Shown: positions 1 to 8,649 of the stretch, piece after piece
Layout: every line of letters begins with the position of its first letter
Numbering within the stretch: the stretch's first letter is position 1
Source: Collinsella aerofaciens
GTDB taxonomy: Bacteria > Actinomycetota > Coriobacteriia > Coriobacteriales > Coriobacteriaceae
Reading direction: 5' to 3'
Length of the DNA: 64,000 nt
NCBI RefSeq assembly: GCF_018785265.1
Contig: NZ_WQPK01000002.1
Span: forward strand, 1 to 64,000
Made by a program: the position numbers and the translations under genes
The notes under the pieces: model-generated
What the model was told of the DNA's origin: nothing
Seen by the model: the letters and a program-made list of their open reading frames with translations, nothing else
The model's database searches: none

Positions 1-54
1 TCAGATTCTAGGACGAAGGCCGTTCTTCGTTAAACGGGCGCTAGAGCGTCACCC

Positions 55-495
55 TTACACCAACATTTTCGACGCGATCCGCCTGAGCGAGATCATGCCG
101 TTGACAAACTGTCTTGCAAACGAGAAATAGGAATCGTCTGCACGATAGCCTCGAATAACGTCATAGGGAGAAATATCAATCAGGCAGTTATCCAGCAGAT
201 AACGAAGCCCCTCGCGTGCTACTGGCGTTGAAACATTGAACTCTCTGTTATTCGCCAGAATTGCAAGCCAGTTGAGAATCGAGAACTCACCTGATTCCAA
301 ATCCAAAATCGCAAGGCCATCTAAATCAAGCTCATATCGATTGGCAATGCCATCAGACTCGGTCCGACATGCCCACTCCATTGCCATTTCCTCATGCGGT
401 GTGCAATAAAACCCGCGCCCATAGTCATTGAATTGCCTGCATTTATCCAACGATGGATGCTCGACAACAACCTCCGACCCGTGCCAAAGCTCCAT
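55..495 (-). CDS. DUF3990-like toxin-type protein
   Basis: A 146-residue protein. Its opening LWHGS, followed by a GRGFYCT segment near residue 27 and an MAMEWA segment, matches the start of DUF3990 proteins, a family with distant resemblance to ADP-ribosyltransferases that is often encoded in toxin-antitoxin-like or mobile contexts. The start at 495 is supported by an AGGAGG ribosome site (501-506). A 20-bp-arm inverted repeat lies directly upstream and may be its operator. The downstream partner (usually a small DUF3791 or HTH protein) would lie outside the window. The family assignment is from remembered motifs; enzyme activity is not established. Confidence 0.6.
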   Translation of the reverse strand: MELWHGSEVVVEHPSLDKCRQFNDYGRGFYCTPHEEMAMEWACRTESDGIANRYELDLDGLAILDLESGEFSILNWLAILANNREFNVSTPVAREGLRYLLDNCLIDISPYDVIRGYRADDSYFSFARQFVNGMISLRRIASKMLV

Positions 496-511
496 ATCGA
501 CCTCCTAAAAA

Positions 512-558
512 ATATCACCCCAGCGATAGTTTACCAATAACTATCACTGAGGTGATAT
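512..558. promoter_or_regulatory. Inverted repeat upstream of the DUF3990 gene (putative operator)
   Basis: Two 20-base arms (512-531 and 539-558) separated by 7 bases pair with only two mismatches. Each arm carries a TATCAC and a GATAG element. The palindrome sits just upstream of the ribosome site of the DUF3990 gene and 32 bases beyond the end of engB, so it could be an autoregulatory operator or, less likely, a terminator for engB (there is no T-run). Confidence 0.5.
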
Positions 559-589
559 AGATAGGAGCTTTTGAAGGGCTGCAGCCTGA

Positions 590-1180
590 CTAGAGGCAGG
601 CCTCGGCGATGCGCTTTTTTAGTTCGTCGATGCCGGTGCCGGTTTGGGAGCTTGTGATGATTACGTTTTCGGCCGGGACGTTGAGCTGCTTTTTGATGGC
701 TGCTGTCTGGCGGGCCTGCTGGGTGCGGCTGAGCTTGTCGGCCTTGGTGAGGCAGACGATAAAGTTGAACTCGTTGCCCTGTAGGTAGTCGATCATGTCG
801 TGGTCGAGCTTGCTGGGGTCGTGGCGGATATCCACCAGAGAGACGACCAAGTTAAAGCTGCGCTCGGAGTCAAAGAAATCGCCAATGAGCTCGGCCCAAC
901 GGTCGCGCTCGGCCTTGGAACGACGGGCGAAACCGTAACCCGGCAGGTCCACGAAATGCACGTCGTCGGCCTCAAAGAAGTTGATGTTGCTCGTCTTGCC
1001 CGGCGTGCTGGAAACCTTGACCAGGTTCTTGCGGCCAAAGAGCTTGTTCATAATCGACGACTTGCCCACGTTGGAGCGGCCGACGAAGCTCACCTCGGGA
1101 CAGGTTGACTCGGGAATCTGCGAAACCTTGCCGTAGCTGGCAACGAACTTGGCAAGCTGATAGTTAATGGAATCGGCCAT
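590..1180 (-). CDS. engB: Ribosome biogenesis GTP-binding protein EngB (YsxC)
   Basis: A 196-residue TRAFAC GTPase needed for late assembly of the large ribosomal subunit. Visible motifs in order: the P-loop GRSNVGKSS near residue 35, the switch threonine in STPGKT, G3 as DLPGYG, G4 as TKAD and G5 near SSQTGTG. The ATG at 1180 is chosen because an AAGGAG site (1186-1191) ends 5 bases before it. A GTG six bases further upstream overlaps that site and is unlikely to be used. The length is normal for the family. Confidence 0.95.
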   Translation of the reverse strand: MADSINYQLAKFVASYGKVSQIPESTCPEVSFVGRSNVGKSSIMNKLFGRKNLVKVSSTPGKTSNINFFEADDVHFVDLPGYGFARRSKAERDRWAELIGDFFDSERSFNLVVSLVDIRHDPSKLDHDMIDYLQGNEFNFIVCLTKADKLSRTQQARQTAAIKKQLNVPAENVIITSSQTGTGIDELKKRIAEACL

Positions 1181-1218
1181 GGACACTCCTTGGTCGTAGG
1201 TTCTTACAAATAGACGCG

Positions 1219-1959
1219 CTATTGCGCAGCGGCAATGCGGCGGACGATATCGAGCGTGATGTCACTTGCGACACGCGCGTACTCGAACAAATCGAACTCG
1301 CGCTCGCAAATTGCATCGTACGCCTCGTCACAATTATCGCTGATAGCGCGCAACACCAGGCAATCGACACCATTTTTGGTTGCGACATGGGCAATTGCCG
1401 CGCCCTCCATGCCGACACAATCGGCATGCGTCGCCTCGATAGCGTCGTTGCGCATGGTGACGCCCGTCACAAAGCGGTTACCCGTGGCAATCGTGCCAAC
1501 CAGGAACTGCTTGGTGCCCTCGTTCGAAGCGACTGCATTTTTCGAAGCGTCAACAAACCCACGCTCAGCAAGCACGTCGGCGGCAATATCGACCAGCGCG
1601 GGCGTCGAGCCAAACTCCTCGAGCCCCGGTGCGGACTCGGCGATAAGCGCGGTATCGGTATCCAGATAGCGTAGGCGTTTGCCAATGACCACATCGTCGA
1701 TATGGAGCTTGGGGTTCAAACCGCCCGCAATGCCCGAAAACACAACAGCCTGCGGAGCATACTTGCTAATGAGGTGCTGTGTTGCAGCGGCGGCGTTCAC
1801 CGTGCCCATGCCCGCCGTTGTGGCGACAACTGTCAGGCCGTCGAGCTCACCGCTCACAACGGTCAAGCCTGCCTCCCGTGCCTCGCAAACGTCGCTCAGC
1901 TCTCCCTTAATCTGCATGATCTCTTTTTCGAGCGCACCGATAATCGCGATGGTAGTCAT
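1219..1959 (-). CDS. mtnN: 5'-methylthioadenosine/S-adenosylhomocysteine nucleosidase
   Basis: A 246-residue phosphorylase-fold nucleosidase that removes adenine from methylthioadenosine and S-adenosylhomocysteine, feeding methionine salvage. The N-terminus IAIIGALEKEI, the GIAGGL loop, the VGMEGAAIAHV segment with the catalytic-region glutamates and the LRAISDNCD segment with the catalytic Asp are typical of MtnN/Pfs. The ATG at 1959 follows a GGGGAA sequence; a TTG 12 bases upstream would overlap that site. It lies 38 bases upstream of engB on the same strand and may be cotranscribed with it. Confidence 0.93.
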   Translation of the reverse strand: MTTIAIIGALEKEIMQIKGELSDVCEAREAGLTVVSGELDGLTVVATTAGMGTVNAAAATQHLISKYAPQAVVFSGIAGGLNPKLHIDDVVIGKRLRYLDTDTALIAESAPGLEEFGSTPALVDIAADVLAERGFVDASKNAVASNEGTKQFLVGTIATGNRFVTGVTMRNDAIEATHADCVGMEGAAIAHVATKNGVDCLVLRAISDNCDEAYDAICEREFDLFEYARVASDITLDIVRRIAAAQ

Positions 1960-2037
1960 ACCATTCCCCAAACCTATTCGAAATTCTCAACCACGGTATG
2001 GTACCAGCATTTTGTTTGACCTCGTCAAACGAACACG

Positions 2038-3156
2038 CTAAGCCAGTGCAGCTCGCGTATCAAACAGAGCCTTTGCAATCGCAGCCGTAACCTCGCTCGA
2101 ACGGTCACTCCATGGCATCGATGTCATGACGCTCATGACATAGGTACGGCCATCGATGTCGATGAGGCCTGCATCGCATGTCGAATAGTAACCATCCTCG
2201 CTAATCCAGCCTGCCTTGTTGCGCACCAAAACCTGCTCGTCCGCAATGCCATCGCGAATAAACGAGCGCGATGTTGATGCCAGAAGGCCCGACAACCACT
2301 GTGAAGTCTCGGTATCCATGCTCAGATACTCGCTCATCTCACGCCATAACCTCGCAGAAGTGCGCGGGCAGTAGGTCGGAAAATCACTCATCGGATCCAG
2401 TGCCGTTTCGTCATCAACACCCAGATTGGCAATCCAATCCTCATAGCCATCATGGTCAAACGCCGCGCGTAACGCGATAAACGAATCGTTGTCTGAGTTG
2501 ACGACGGCATTCTCGATAAGGTCGCGCACCGTCTGCCAGCCCATGCTGTAACCACCATACGTGGCTAAAGGCCCATCGAGCGGCACCTGCCCCGATTCGA
2601 CCAACGTCTCGCAAATATAGAGCGCATACAGCGCTTTGTAGCTGCTCGCTCCATACACCTCGACATCGGCGTTATACGTCACGCCCTTACCGCTCGACAG
2701 GTCGTAAAACACCACGCCCGCATCGCCCAGCTCCTGCGCCTGGTCAAGCGCATTCTGGAGTGCGGCGAGGTTCTCATCCTCCAGGGCGAGGATCTGGTCA
2801 TCAACCAGTGAGAAGGTCTGCACGGTATCGCCTGAGGGAATATCGTTAAAGTCCGGCTTCGAAAGCCCCGTCTTGAGGTTCGCTGTCGACAGGGTTTGAC
2901 TTGCGGTGACTTTAGATTCAGGGACCTTTTTGTTTTGCGTCTGTACCGTTGACGCATCTGAATGTGCCATTCGCTCCGACGCGTAGATTTTAGCGGTAAT
3001 TCCGAGGATAATGACCGCTAACGCTAACATTCCTATGGCGGCAATCTTCGCCCCGCGAATGCGAGCGTCGGCAAGGCCACGCAAAGACGTGCCCTTCGTC
3101 TCATATCTGCTGCTATGCTGCGGCACATACTCATCCCGCGATGCGATGTTTCGCAC
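2038..3156 (-). CDS. Membrane-anchored class A beta-lactamase-fold serine hydrolase
   Basis: A 372-residue protein with a cytoplasmic N-terminus of about 35 residues, one hydrophobic segment (about residues 36-58) and an extracellular class A beta-lactamase-like domain. The SxxK motif is S171-S-Y-K174, the SDN-type motif appears as VNSDND, and a KAG triplet replaces KTG in RNKAGW. The GTG start at 3156 has an AGGAG site 5 bases ahead. Known members of this family are beta-lactamases or penicillin-interacting hydrolases. Substrate use is not predictable here, and a role in cell-wall metabolism is equally possible. Confidence 0.8.
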   Translation of the reverse strand: MRNIASRDEYVPQHSSRYETKGTSLRGLADARIRGAKIAAIGMLALAVIILGITAKIYASERMAHSDASTVQTQNKKVPESKVTASQTLSTANLKTGLSKPDFNDIPSGDTVQTFSLVDDQILALEDENLAALQNALDQAQELGDAGVVFYDLSSGKGVTYNADVEVYGASSYKALYALYICETLVESGQVPLDGPLATYGGYSMGWQTVRDLIENAVVNSDNDSFIALRAAFDHDGYEDWIANLGVDDETALDPMSDFPTYCPRTSARLWREMSEYLSMDTETSQWLSGLLASTSRSFIRDGIADEQVLVRNKAGWISEDGYYSTCDAGLIDIDGRTYVMSVMTSMPWSDRSSEVTAAIAKALFDTRAALA

Positions 3157-3472
3157 GTGGTCTCCTGACTGCCACCGTTAATATACGAGCAGCATGATAC
3201 CGAGCAGGCATTTCTTTCCAAAGATATTCAGCGGCGTTTAAGGTGTCTTTAAAGAAACCACAAGCGTATTTATCCAAATGGCACGATTCTGTCGCGCATC
3301 TCTACCCAAAACGAAGTTGCGGTGAAATGGTTCCTGTTTGGGCGACATGGGCCTAAAAACAAGAACTATTCCACCGCACCTTGACGGGGCTCTTTAGCAA
3401 TCAACTAGGTGCCCGGGGGCGCTCATTTAAGTCTGTCCCCAATGAGTGCCCTTGGAGAGCGAAAATGGCTCG
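3157..3472. other. Intergenic region with two palindromes
   Basis: No gene seen. Positions 3318-3378 form an imperfect inverted repeat with 22-base arms (3318-3339 and 3357-3378, three mismatches) around a 17-base loop. Positions 3416-3451 form a second hairpin with arms GGGGCGCTCAT and ATGAGTGCCC; its loop carries GTCTGTCCCCAATGA, resembling the GTCCCCAA(C/T)GACTA repeats found at 23.1, 36.0 and 39.8 kb. It lies just beyond the pflA stop codon and could act as its terminator. Confidence 0.5.
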
Positions 3473-4291
3473 CTAGCCGATGGCGTTTTTGAGTTCCGCG
3501 CGGCGCTTTTTCATGCCCGTCATGACAGCGTTGCGCAGCTCGGGCATGCGCGCGGTATCCATCTGGGGCACGCCCTCGAGCTTATAGGGAATCCCCAGCT
3601 GCTCGTACTTGACGACACCCATCGTGTGATACGGCAGCATTTCCAAGCCCACCACGTTATGCCACGGGGCAATCAGGCGACCGAGTGCCTCGCACTCCTC
3701 CACCGTGTCGGTAATGCCCGGCACCACCACGTGACGGATAACGACCTTGATCCTGCGTCGCGCCAGCTCATCGCCAAACGCCAGGATACGTGCAGGATCG
3801 CAGCCGGTCAGCTTTTTATGCTCAGCCGGATCGGCATGCTTGATGTCGAGCAGCACCATGTCGGTCTCGTTGAGAACGGCATCGAACTTCTCGGGGTGGT
3901 TGGGATCGAACGCATAGCCGCAGCTGTCCAAGCAGGTATGCACGCGGCCATCGGGGTTGTTGTGCATTGCACGGAACAGGTCGGCCAAAAACTCAGGCTG
4001 TAGGAGCGGCTCGCCGCCGGACACCGTAATTCCGCCGCTGCGATAGAACTCGTGGTTACTCTGGAACTCATCCATGAGGTGCTCGACGGTCACCATCGTG
4101 CCGCCGTTGACCGACCAGGTATCGGGATTGTGGCAATACGCGCAGCGCATGGGGCAGCCCTGAACAAACACCACAAAGCGGATGCCGGGTCCGTCGACCG
4201 TTCCCATCGTCTCAATCGAATGTACGCGGCCCAGGGCAAACGCAGAGTCCTCGGGACGAGCGTCCACACCCTCGAGCGTCATCTCAGCCAT
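3473..4291 (-). CDS. pflA: Pyruvate formate-lyase-activating enzyme
   Basis: A 272-residue radical SAM protein. The CPMRCAYC stretch near residue 50 supplies the CxxxCxxC iron-sulfur ligands, preceded by the typical DGPGIRFVVFVQG segment; SGGEPLLQ follows as the SAM-binding GGEP motif. It installs the glycyl radical on pyruvate formate-lyase using SAM and an electron donor, under anaerobic conditions. The target is presumably the split PFL at 11.6-14.0 kb; unusually, activase and lyase are not adjacent. The start at 4291 has only a weak GCGGGA site; a second in-frame ATG lies 9 bases downstream. Confidence 0.93.
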   Translation of the reverse strand: MAEMTLEGVDARPEDSAFALGRVHSIETMGTVDGPGIRFVVFVQGCPMRCAYCHNPDTWSVNGGTMVTVEHLMDEFQSNHEFYRSGGITVSGGEPLLQPEFLADLFRAMHNNPDGRVHTCLDSCGYAFDPNHPEKFDAVLNETDMVLLDIKHADPAEHKKLTGCDPARILAFGDELARRRIKVVIRHVVVPGITDTVEECEALGRLIAPWHNVVGLEMLPYHTMGVVKYEQLGIPYKLEGVPQMDTARMPELRNAVMTGMKKRRAELKNAIG

Positions 4292-4477
4292 TCCCGCTAC
4301 CTTGCCTCTCTTTGGTTTTAGCTACATAAATGCCAGAGACATTCTATCCCATACGCATGATGACAAAACGGTTTAGCGGTCAATTGGGTTGTCCTATTTG
4401 ACTCCACGCAAAAGCGGCGGGAAGGTTGTCACAACCCGCCCGCCGCCGAGGCAATAGATATCGATAGACGCCAGACC

Positions 4478-5332
4478 TTATGCCCTAAGCGTGAGCACCG
4501 CGCCGAAAGCAGTAGGGCCGCAGTGGCTCGAGATGACGCCGCCGACCTGAGTCCAGGTAACGTCCTTAAAGCCAAGATCGTGTGCATAGACTTCCATGTC
4601 GTCGCGCAACTCCTCGGAAAGACCCACCGAATACGCCAGGCCAATATGCGAGTAGTCGATCTCGCCCTTCTCTACCATATGATCAATAAAGGCACGGGCG
4701 CACTTAAGCATAGAACCGCGGAACTTCTTGGTCGCCACGAACTTACCACCCGTCACCTCAATGCAGGGCTTAATCTTGAGCAGATGGGCACCGAGGAATG
4801 CCACGTTGGACAAACGACCGCCGGCCTTAAGGAAGGCGAGATCGGTTGGGACAAAGCCCAACAGCACGCGGTCCATGACGAAATTCGTAAATGCAAAGAT
4901 CTCGTCGACGGTGGCATCGGGGTGAGCCTCGATGTATTTGGCGGTCTCGACGACAACGAGCGACTGGCCTACCGAAACAAAGCGCGTGTCCATGGAGTAG
5001 ACGTAATCGCGACCCTTGGCGGCGATCTTCGATGATTGATGCGAGCAGGTCGTGGCCTCGGAGTACGCAAGATGCAGAATGGTCGCATCGGGCTGCTCGG
5101 CATGGATGCGGTCATATACGTGCGCAAAATCCGCAGGCGCGCAGCCACTGGTCTTGGGCATTACGCCAAACTCGTTGCAGCGCGAGTAAATCTCGAGCGG
5201 ATCGATCGAGCCGTCCTCGACGGTCTCGTCACCAATCGTGACATGCATAGGCACGCGCACGATACCGTAGCGTTCGCAAAGCTCCGGCGTCACATCCGAA
5301 CCAGACTCAACCACGATTACGTACTTGCTCAT
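4478..5332 (-). CDS. DegV family fatty-acid-binding protein
   Basis: A 284-residue DegV/EDD-fold protein. The start MSKYVIVVESGSDVTPE, the TSGCAPADF segment (TS-P type lipid-head-group site) and GGRLSNVAFLGAHLLKIKP are hallmarks. Characterised homologues bind a fatty acid and, as FakB, present it to FakA kinase for phospholipid synthesis; which fatty acid is bound here cannot be read. No FakA is visible nearby. The start at 5332 begins the family domain directly; the longer open frame upstream has no recognisable domain. The ribosome site is weak (GAGATGGG, about 12 bases ahead). Confidence 0.88.
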   Translation of the reverse strand: MSKYVIVVESGSDVTPELCERYGIVRVPMHVTIGDETVEDGSIDPLEIYSRCNEFGVMPKTSGCAPADFAHVYDRIHAEQPDATILHLAYSEATTCSHQSSKIAAKGRDYVYSMDTRFVSVGQSLVVVETAKYIEAHPDATVDEIFAFTNFVMDRVLLGFVPTDLAFLKAGGRLSNVAFLGAHLLKIKPCIEVTGGKFVATKKFRGSMLKCARAFIDHMVEKGEIDYSHIGLAYSVGLSEELRDDMEVYAHDLGFKDVTWTQVGGVISSHCGPTAFGAVLTLRA

Positions 5333-5608
5333 TAATATCACGACCCATCTCAACATTGGCTTTTCAATACATGGCACGCGCCGCCGCACTGTTGCACAAC
5401 AGCGTCCAAGCGCCAAAGAGACGCCGTCCCTTGCACACAACAAAGGACAGCGTCTCCCTGGAAAACTCCGTGCTAATCTGAGATTCTACACGGTTTATTA
5501 AGGAGTGTTACTTATTCCGCAAACGGTCACTATACGCGATAAACGGTAGTTGGCCGCGGCAACTGCGACACATTCCGCCCAACAAGTCCAATCGTGCTCC
5601 ATGCACGG
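5333..5608. other. degV upstream region with a hairpin and ACCGTT-type sites
   Basis: A 276-base gap. A hairpin spans about 5413-5456 (arms around GAGACGC and GCGTCTC). Two sequences reading ACCGTTTGCGG and ACCGTTTATCG on the minus strand (about 5520-5555) resemble the ACCGTTCRCSG motif seen before the sugar operons, but they deviate at the C and may not be functional copies. Confidence 0.35.
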
Positions 5609-7057
5609 TTAATGAGCGAGGCGGTAGAAATCCATCGACGCCGCACCCTCGGCGTGCAGCGCCATCGCCGGAACCGCCGACGAATAGGTACGGCTCGTAA
5701 GTGCCGCCTCACCGCCGTTGGCAAAAATCTCGACCATCGTAGTGTCCGAAAGCACGCGCAGGTCGCGAAGCTCGCCGAGCTCAATCGACCTCTGGTCGCG
5801 CCCATAGCCTTCGTCACCCATGTCGAGGGTAAGCATCCCGTCCGCATAGCGCACAAAGACACCCTTGCGAATCTCGAGCTCAACCATCTTGGCGCCCTCA
5901 CAGGAAACCACGAGATCAAACAGGCGGCCCGGCTCCTCAACGGTTTCACCGCCTGTCGTGCGAACGCAGTCGCCGCGCATCCTCTCAATCTCGTGCGCCG
6001 GCTGCTGGCAGAGCTTACCATCGCGCATGCTCAGCTCTCGCGGCACCGTCAACGCGCACTGCCACCCGCGCGCCACCGTCGGGTTTTCCGCCGTCGCATC
6101 GGGGCAACCCGACCATCCGATCATCAATCGCCGGCCTGCAGCATCCTCAAAGGACTGCGGAGCATAGAAATCAAAACCGGCATCGACCATCGGGGGCATG
6201 CCCTTCCCGACGATTTTAAAGCTCGGCGCCTCCCAATCGGCCTCGATGGGGAACCACACGCACTGATGCGGATTGCGGTAACGCCAACCATCGGCAGGCA
6301 CACCCTGCGGACAGCAAACGAGAATAAGCTCGCCATCGAGCTCAAACAGATCGGGGCACTCCCACATAAAGCCAAACTTCTCGCCTAACTCAATGCGCGT
6401 CGCATAGCTCCAGTTCTCAAGATTGCGCGAGGTATAGACAAGCACGCAGCCACGGTCGTCTTTCGTACGAGCGCCCAGAACCATGTAGTAGATACCGTCG
6501 TGTTCAAGGATCTTGGGGTCGCGCACGTGCGTACCGATATCGTCGGGGTAATCGACCGGCCCAACAGCTATGCGCTTCTCGCCCAATTCGTCGGGATTCT
6601 CGGCAACCATATGAATCTGGTTTTGCTCACGGCCCGTCAACACGTAGTCGTAATCATCACGGTCAAAATGCTTAACGTTGCCGGTATAGAAGTAGTGAAT
6701 CTTGCCATCACGTACAAAGGCAGAACCAGAATACGCTCCACTCGAATCCAAATCGGAATCGGGGAACAGCACGGGACCGTGATTCTCGTACGTCACAAAA
6801 TCCTTTGTCGTCAGATGGTTCCAAAGCACTGGACCGCCATGCGCAGCATCGAACGGATCGTATTGATGATAGATGTGATACGTATCACCAATCTGAACCA
6901 AACCATTGGGGTCGTTGAGCCAACCAAGCTCAGGCTCCACATGGAACAAAAGCCTATCGGGGTCGGACGCGATGCGAGCCGCCGTCTCATCCTGTCCGGC
7001 ACGCCACTGCTCATAGTCCGCACGCATCACCTTGTTTTTTTGATTAAACATCGCCAT
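5609..7057 (-). CDS. scrB: Sucrose-6-phosphate hydrolase (GH32)
   Basis: A 482-residue GH32 beta-fructofuranosidase. The nucleophile motif WLNDPNG (Asp49), the transition-state RDP motif in HVRDPKI and the acid/base EC motif in MWECPDLF are all present, and a C-terminal beta-sandwich domain follows. Next to a Glc-family EIIBC it most likely splits sucrose-6-phosphate into glucose-6-phosphate and fructose. It is the last gene of a minus-strand series (GH32, EIIBC, this gene) with a 95-base gap to the permease. AGAAGG lies 3 bases before the first ATG and 9 before a second one at 7051, so the second start is also plausible. Confidence 0.9.
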   Translation of the reverse strand: MAMFNQKNKVMRADYEQWRAGQDETAARIASDPDRLLFHVEPELGWLNDPNGLVQIGDTYHIYHQYDPFDAAHGGPVLWNHLTTKDFVTYENHGPVLFPDSDLDSSGAYSGSAFVRDGKIHYFYTGNVKHFDRDDYDYVLTGREQNQIHMVAENPDELGEKRIAVGPVDYPDDIGTHVRDPKILEHDGIYYMVLGARTKDDRGCVLVYTSRNLENWSYATRIELGEKFGFMWECPDLFELDGELILVCCPQGVPADGWRYRNPHQCVWFPIEADWEAPSFKIVGKGMPPMVDAGFDFYAPQSFEDAAGRRLMIGWSGCPDATAENPTVARGWQCALTVPRELSMRDGKLCQQPAHEIERMRGDCVRTTGGETVEEPGRLFDLVVSCEGAKMVELEIRKGVFVRYADGMLTLDMGDEGYGRDQRSIELGELRDLRVLSDTTMVEIFANGGEAALTSRTYSSAVPAMALHAEGAASMDFYRLAH

Positions 7058-7152
7058 TGACCTTCTCGTCTATAGGAAAGGACGCTCGACTCACACGAGC
7101 CGAACGCCCTTCCCCAAATGGACTTATCCGCACATTACGCTGAACGGCCCAA

Positions 7153-8604
7153 CTAGAAGCTAACGTCGAAGCCAGCGCCAGCGCCCTCTTCATCGGTGGT
7201 CGGCACGCCCTTTGCCTTGTTGTAGGCAAAGATCAAGACGATCGGCACGATGAAGGCGATGAGATTGCCAGCCACATACCACACGAGCGTCTCGGGCGTA
7301 ACGATGAGCAGGCCAAGCACGCCGGTCAGACCCTGACCGATGGCGCGCACCTCAAAGAGCTTGACGAAGGCACCGCCGCAGCCTGCACCGATGCATGCGC
7401 AGATGAACGGAATGATCGAGTAGCGCATGTTTGCAGCGAAGATAGCGGGCTCGGAGATTCCGACCAGCGTCGGGATAAAGGACGACATGCAGATGTTGCG
7501 CTCTTTGGAATGCTTCTTATGAATGAGGTACATGCCGATGGCGCCTCCACCCTGGGCGATGATGGAAACCGACCAGATGGCCTGGATGTAGTTGAAGCCA
7601 GTCGTGGCAACGAGGTTTGCCTCGATACCCTGGATGAACTGATGCGTACCGGTAACGACAAGCGGCTGCAGGAACGCGGCGAAGACAAAGGCACCAAAGA
7701 CGCCCATCCTGTTGTACAGGATATCGATTACGCCGGCGAGGACGTCGCCGATCAGGTTGCCGAGCGGGCCGAACACGGTGAACAGGGCGACGTTAGCAAG
7801 AATCAGGGTAACGGTCGGGACAAAGACGAACGAAACGACCTCGGGGATGTACTTCTGGGCAATCTTCTCGACCTTGGCCATAAACCAGGCAGTCAGGATT
7901 GCAGGGAACACGCCGCCCTGGAAAGCAACCATGGGAATGGAGAGCGGACCGAAGTTCCAGTACTCAGCACCCGTCGGGTCCATAACGAACGTGTTACGGT
8001 TCATAAGGCTCGGGTGAACCATGACGATACCGACGAGGATGCCCAGGATCGGGTTACCGCCAAAACGCTTGACCGCGCTGTACATAACCAGGACAGGCAG
8101 GTAGTCGAAGGTGGTGGCGATAATGGCAAAGAAGCTTGCGAGGTTCTTGAGGAATTCGCTGTGATCGGCGAGGCTGCCCTCCATGCCAAAGAGGCCGTTG
8201 GCAACGATCAGCGACTTAAGGCCGATGATGATAGCAGCGCCGACGAAAGCGGGAATGATGGGGATAAAGATGTCCGAGAATACCTTGAGGACCGAGAAGA
8301 ACTTGCCCTTCTTGTCCGCCTCGGCGCCCTTGACCTCGGAAGCGCTGATCTCCTTAACGCCCGTCAGAGCCATAAACTCATCGTAGACCTTGTTGACGGT
8401 ACCGGTACCGAAGATGATCATGAGCTGGCCGCTGTTGTACAGCACGCCCTTGACGCCATCGATGTTCTCGAGCTCGGCCTTGTTGTACTTGCTCGTATCC
8501 TTGAGCACCAGACGCAGACGCGTAACGCAATGCGTGGCGCCCTCGATGTTCTCCAGACCGCCGACGTTATCGACGACTTGCTGAGACACTACTTTGTAGT
8601 CCAT
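7153..8604 (-). CDS. PTS sucrose-type EIIBC permease
   Basis: A 483-residue glucose/sucrose-family PTS protein. An N-terminal EIIB domain has its phosphocysteine in the GATHCVTRLRL motif (Cys26); a long EIIC membrane domain follows with about ten hydrophobic segments and the GTHQFIQGIEANL and GISEPAIF motifs. There is no fused EIIA, so phosphate must come from a separate Crr-type EIIA outside the window. Position between two GH32 genes points to sucrose or another fructoside; trehalose or beta-glucoside are less likely. The ATG at 8604 follows AGAGGAA, and an upstream ATG (8616) has poorer spacing. Confidence 0.88.
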   Translation of the reverse strand: MDYKVVSQQVVDNVGGLENIEGATHCVTRLRLVLKDTSKYNKAELENIDGVKGVLYNSGQLMIIFGTGTVNKVYDEFMALTGVKEISASEVKGAEADKKGKFFSVLKVFSDIFIPIIPAFVGAAIIIGLKSLIVANGLFGMEGSLADHSEFLKNLASFFAIIATTFDYLPVLVMYSAVKRFGGNPILGILVGIVMVHPSLMNRNTFVMDPTGAEYWNFGPLSIPMVAFQGGVFPAILTAWFMAKVEKIAQKYIPEVVSFVFVPTVTLILANVALFTVFGPLGNLIGDVLAGVIDILYNRMGVFGAFVFAAFLQPLVVTGTHQFIQGIEANLVATTGFNYIQAIWSVSIIAQGGGAIGMYLIHKKHSKERNICMSSFIPTLVGISEPAIFAANMRYSIIPFICACIGAGCGGAFVKLFEVRAIGQGLTGVLGLLIVTPETLVWYVAGNLIAFIVPIVLIFAYNKAKGVPTTDEEGAGAGFDVSF

Positions 8605-8649
8605 GTTCCTCTCCATTCCTTTACGAAATCATAAGACGTTTTGATGCCA

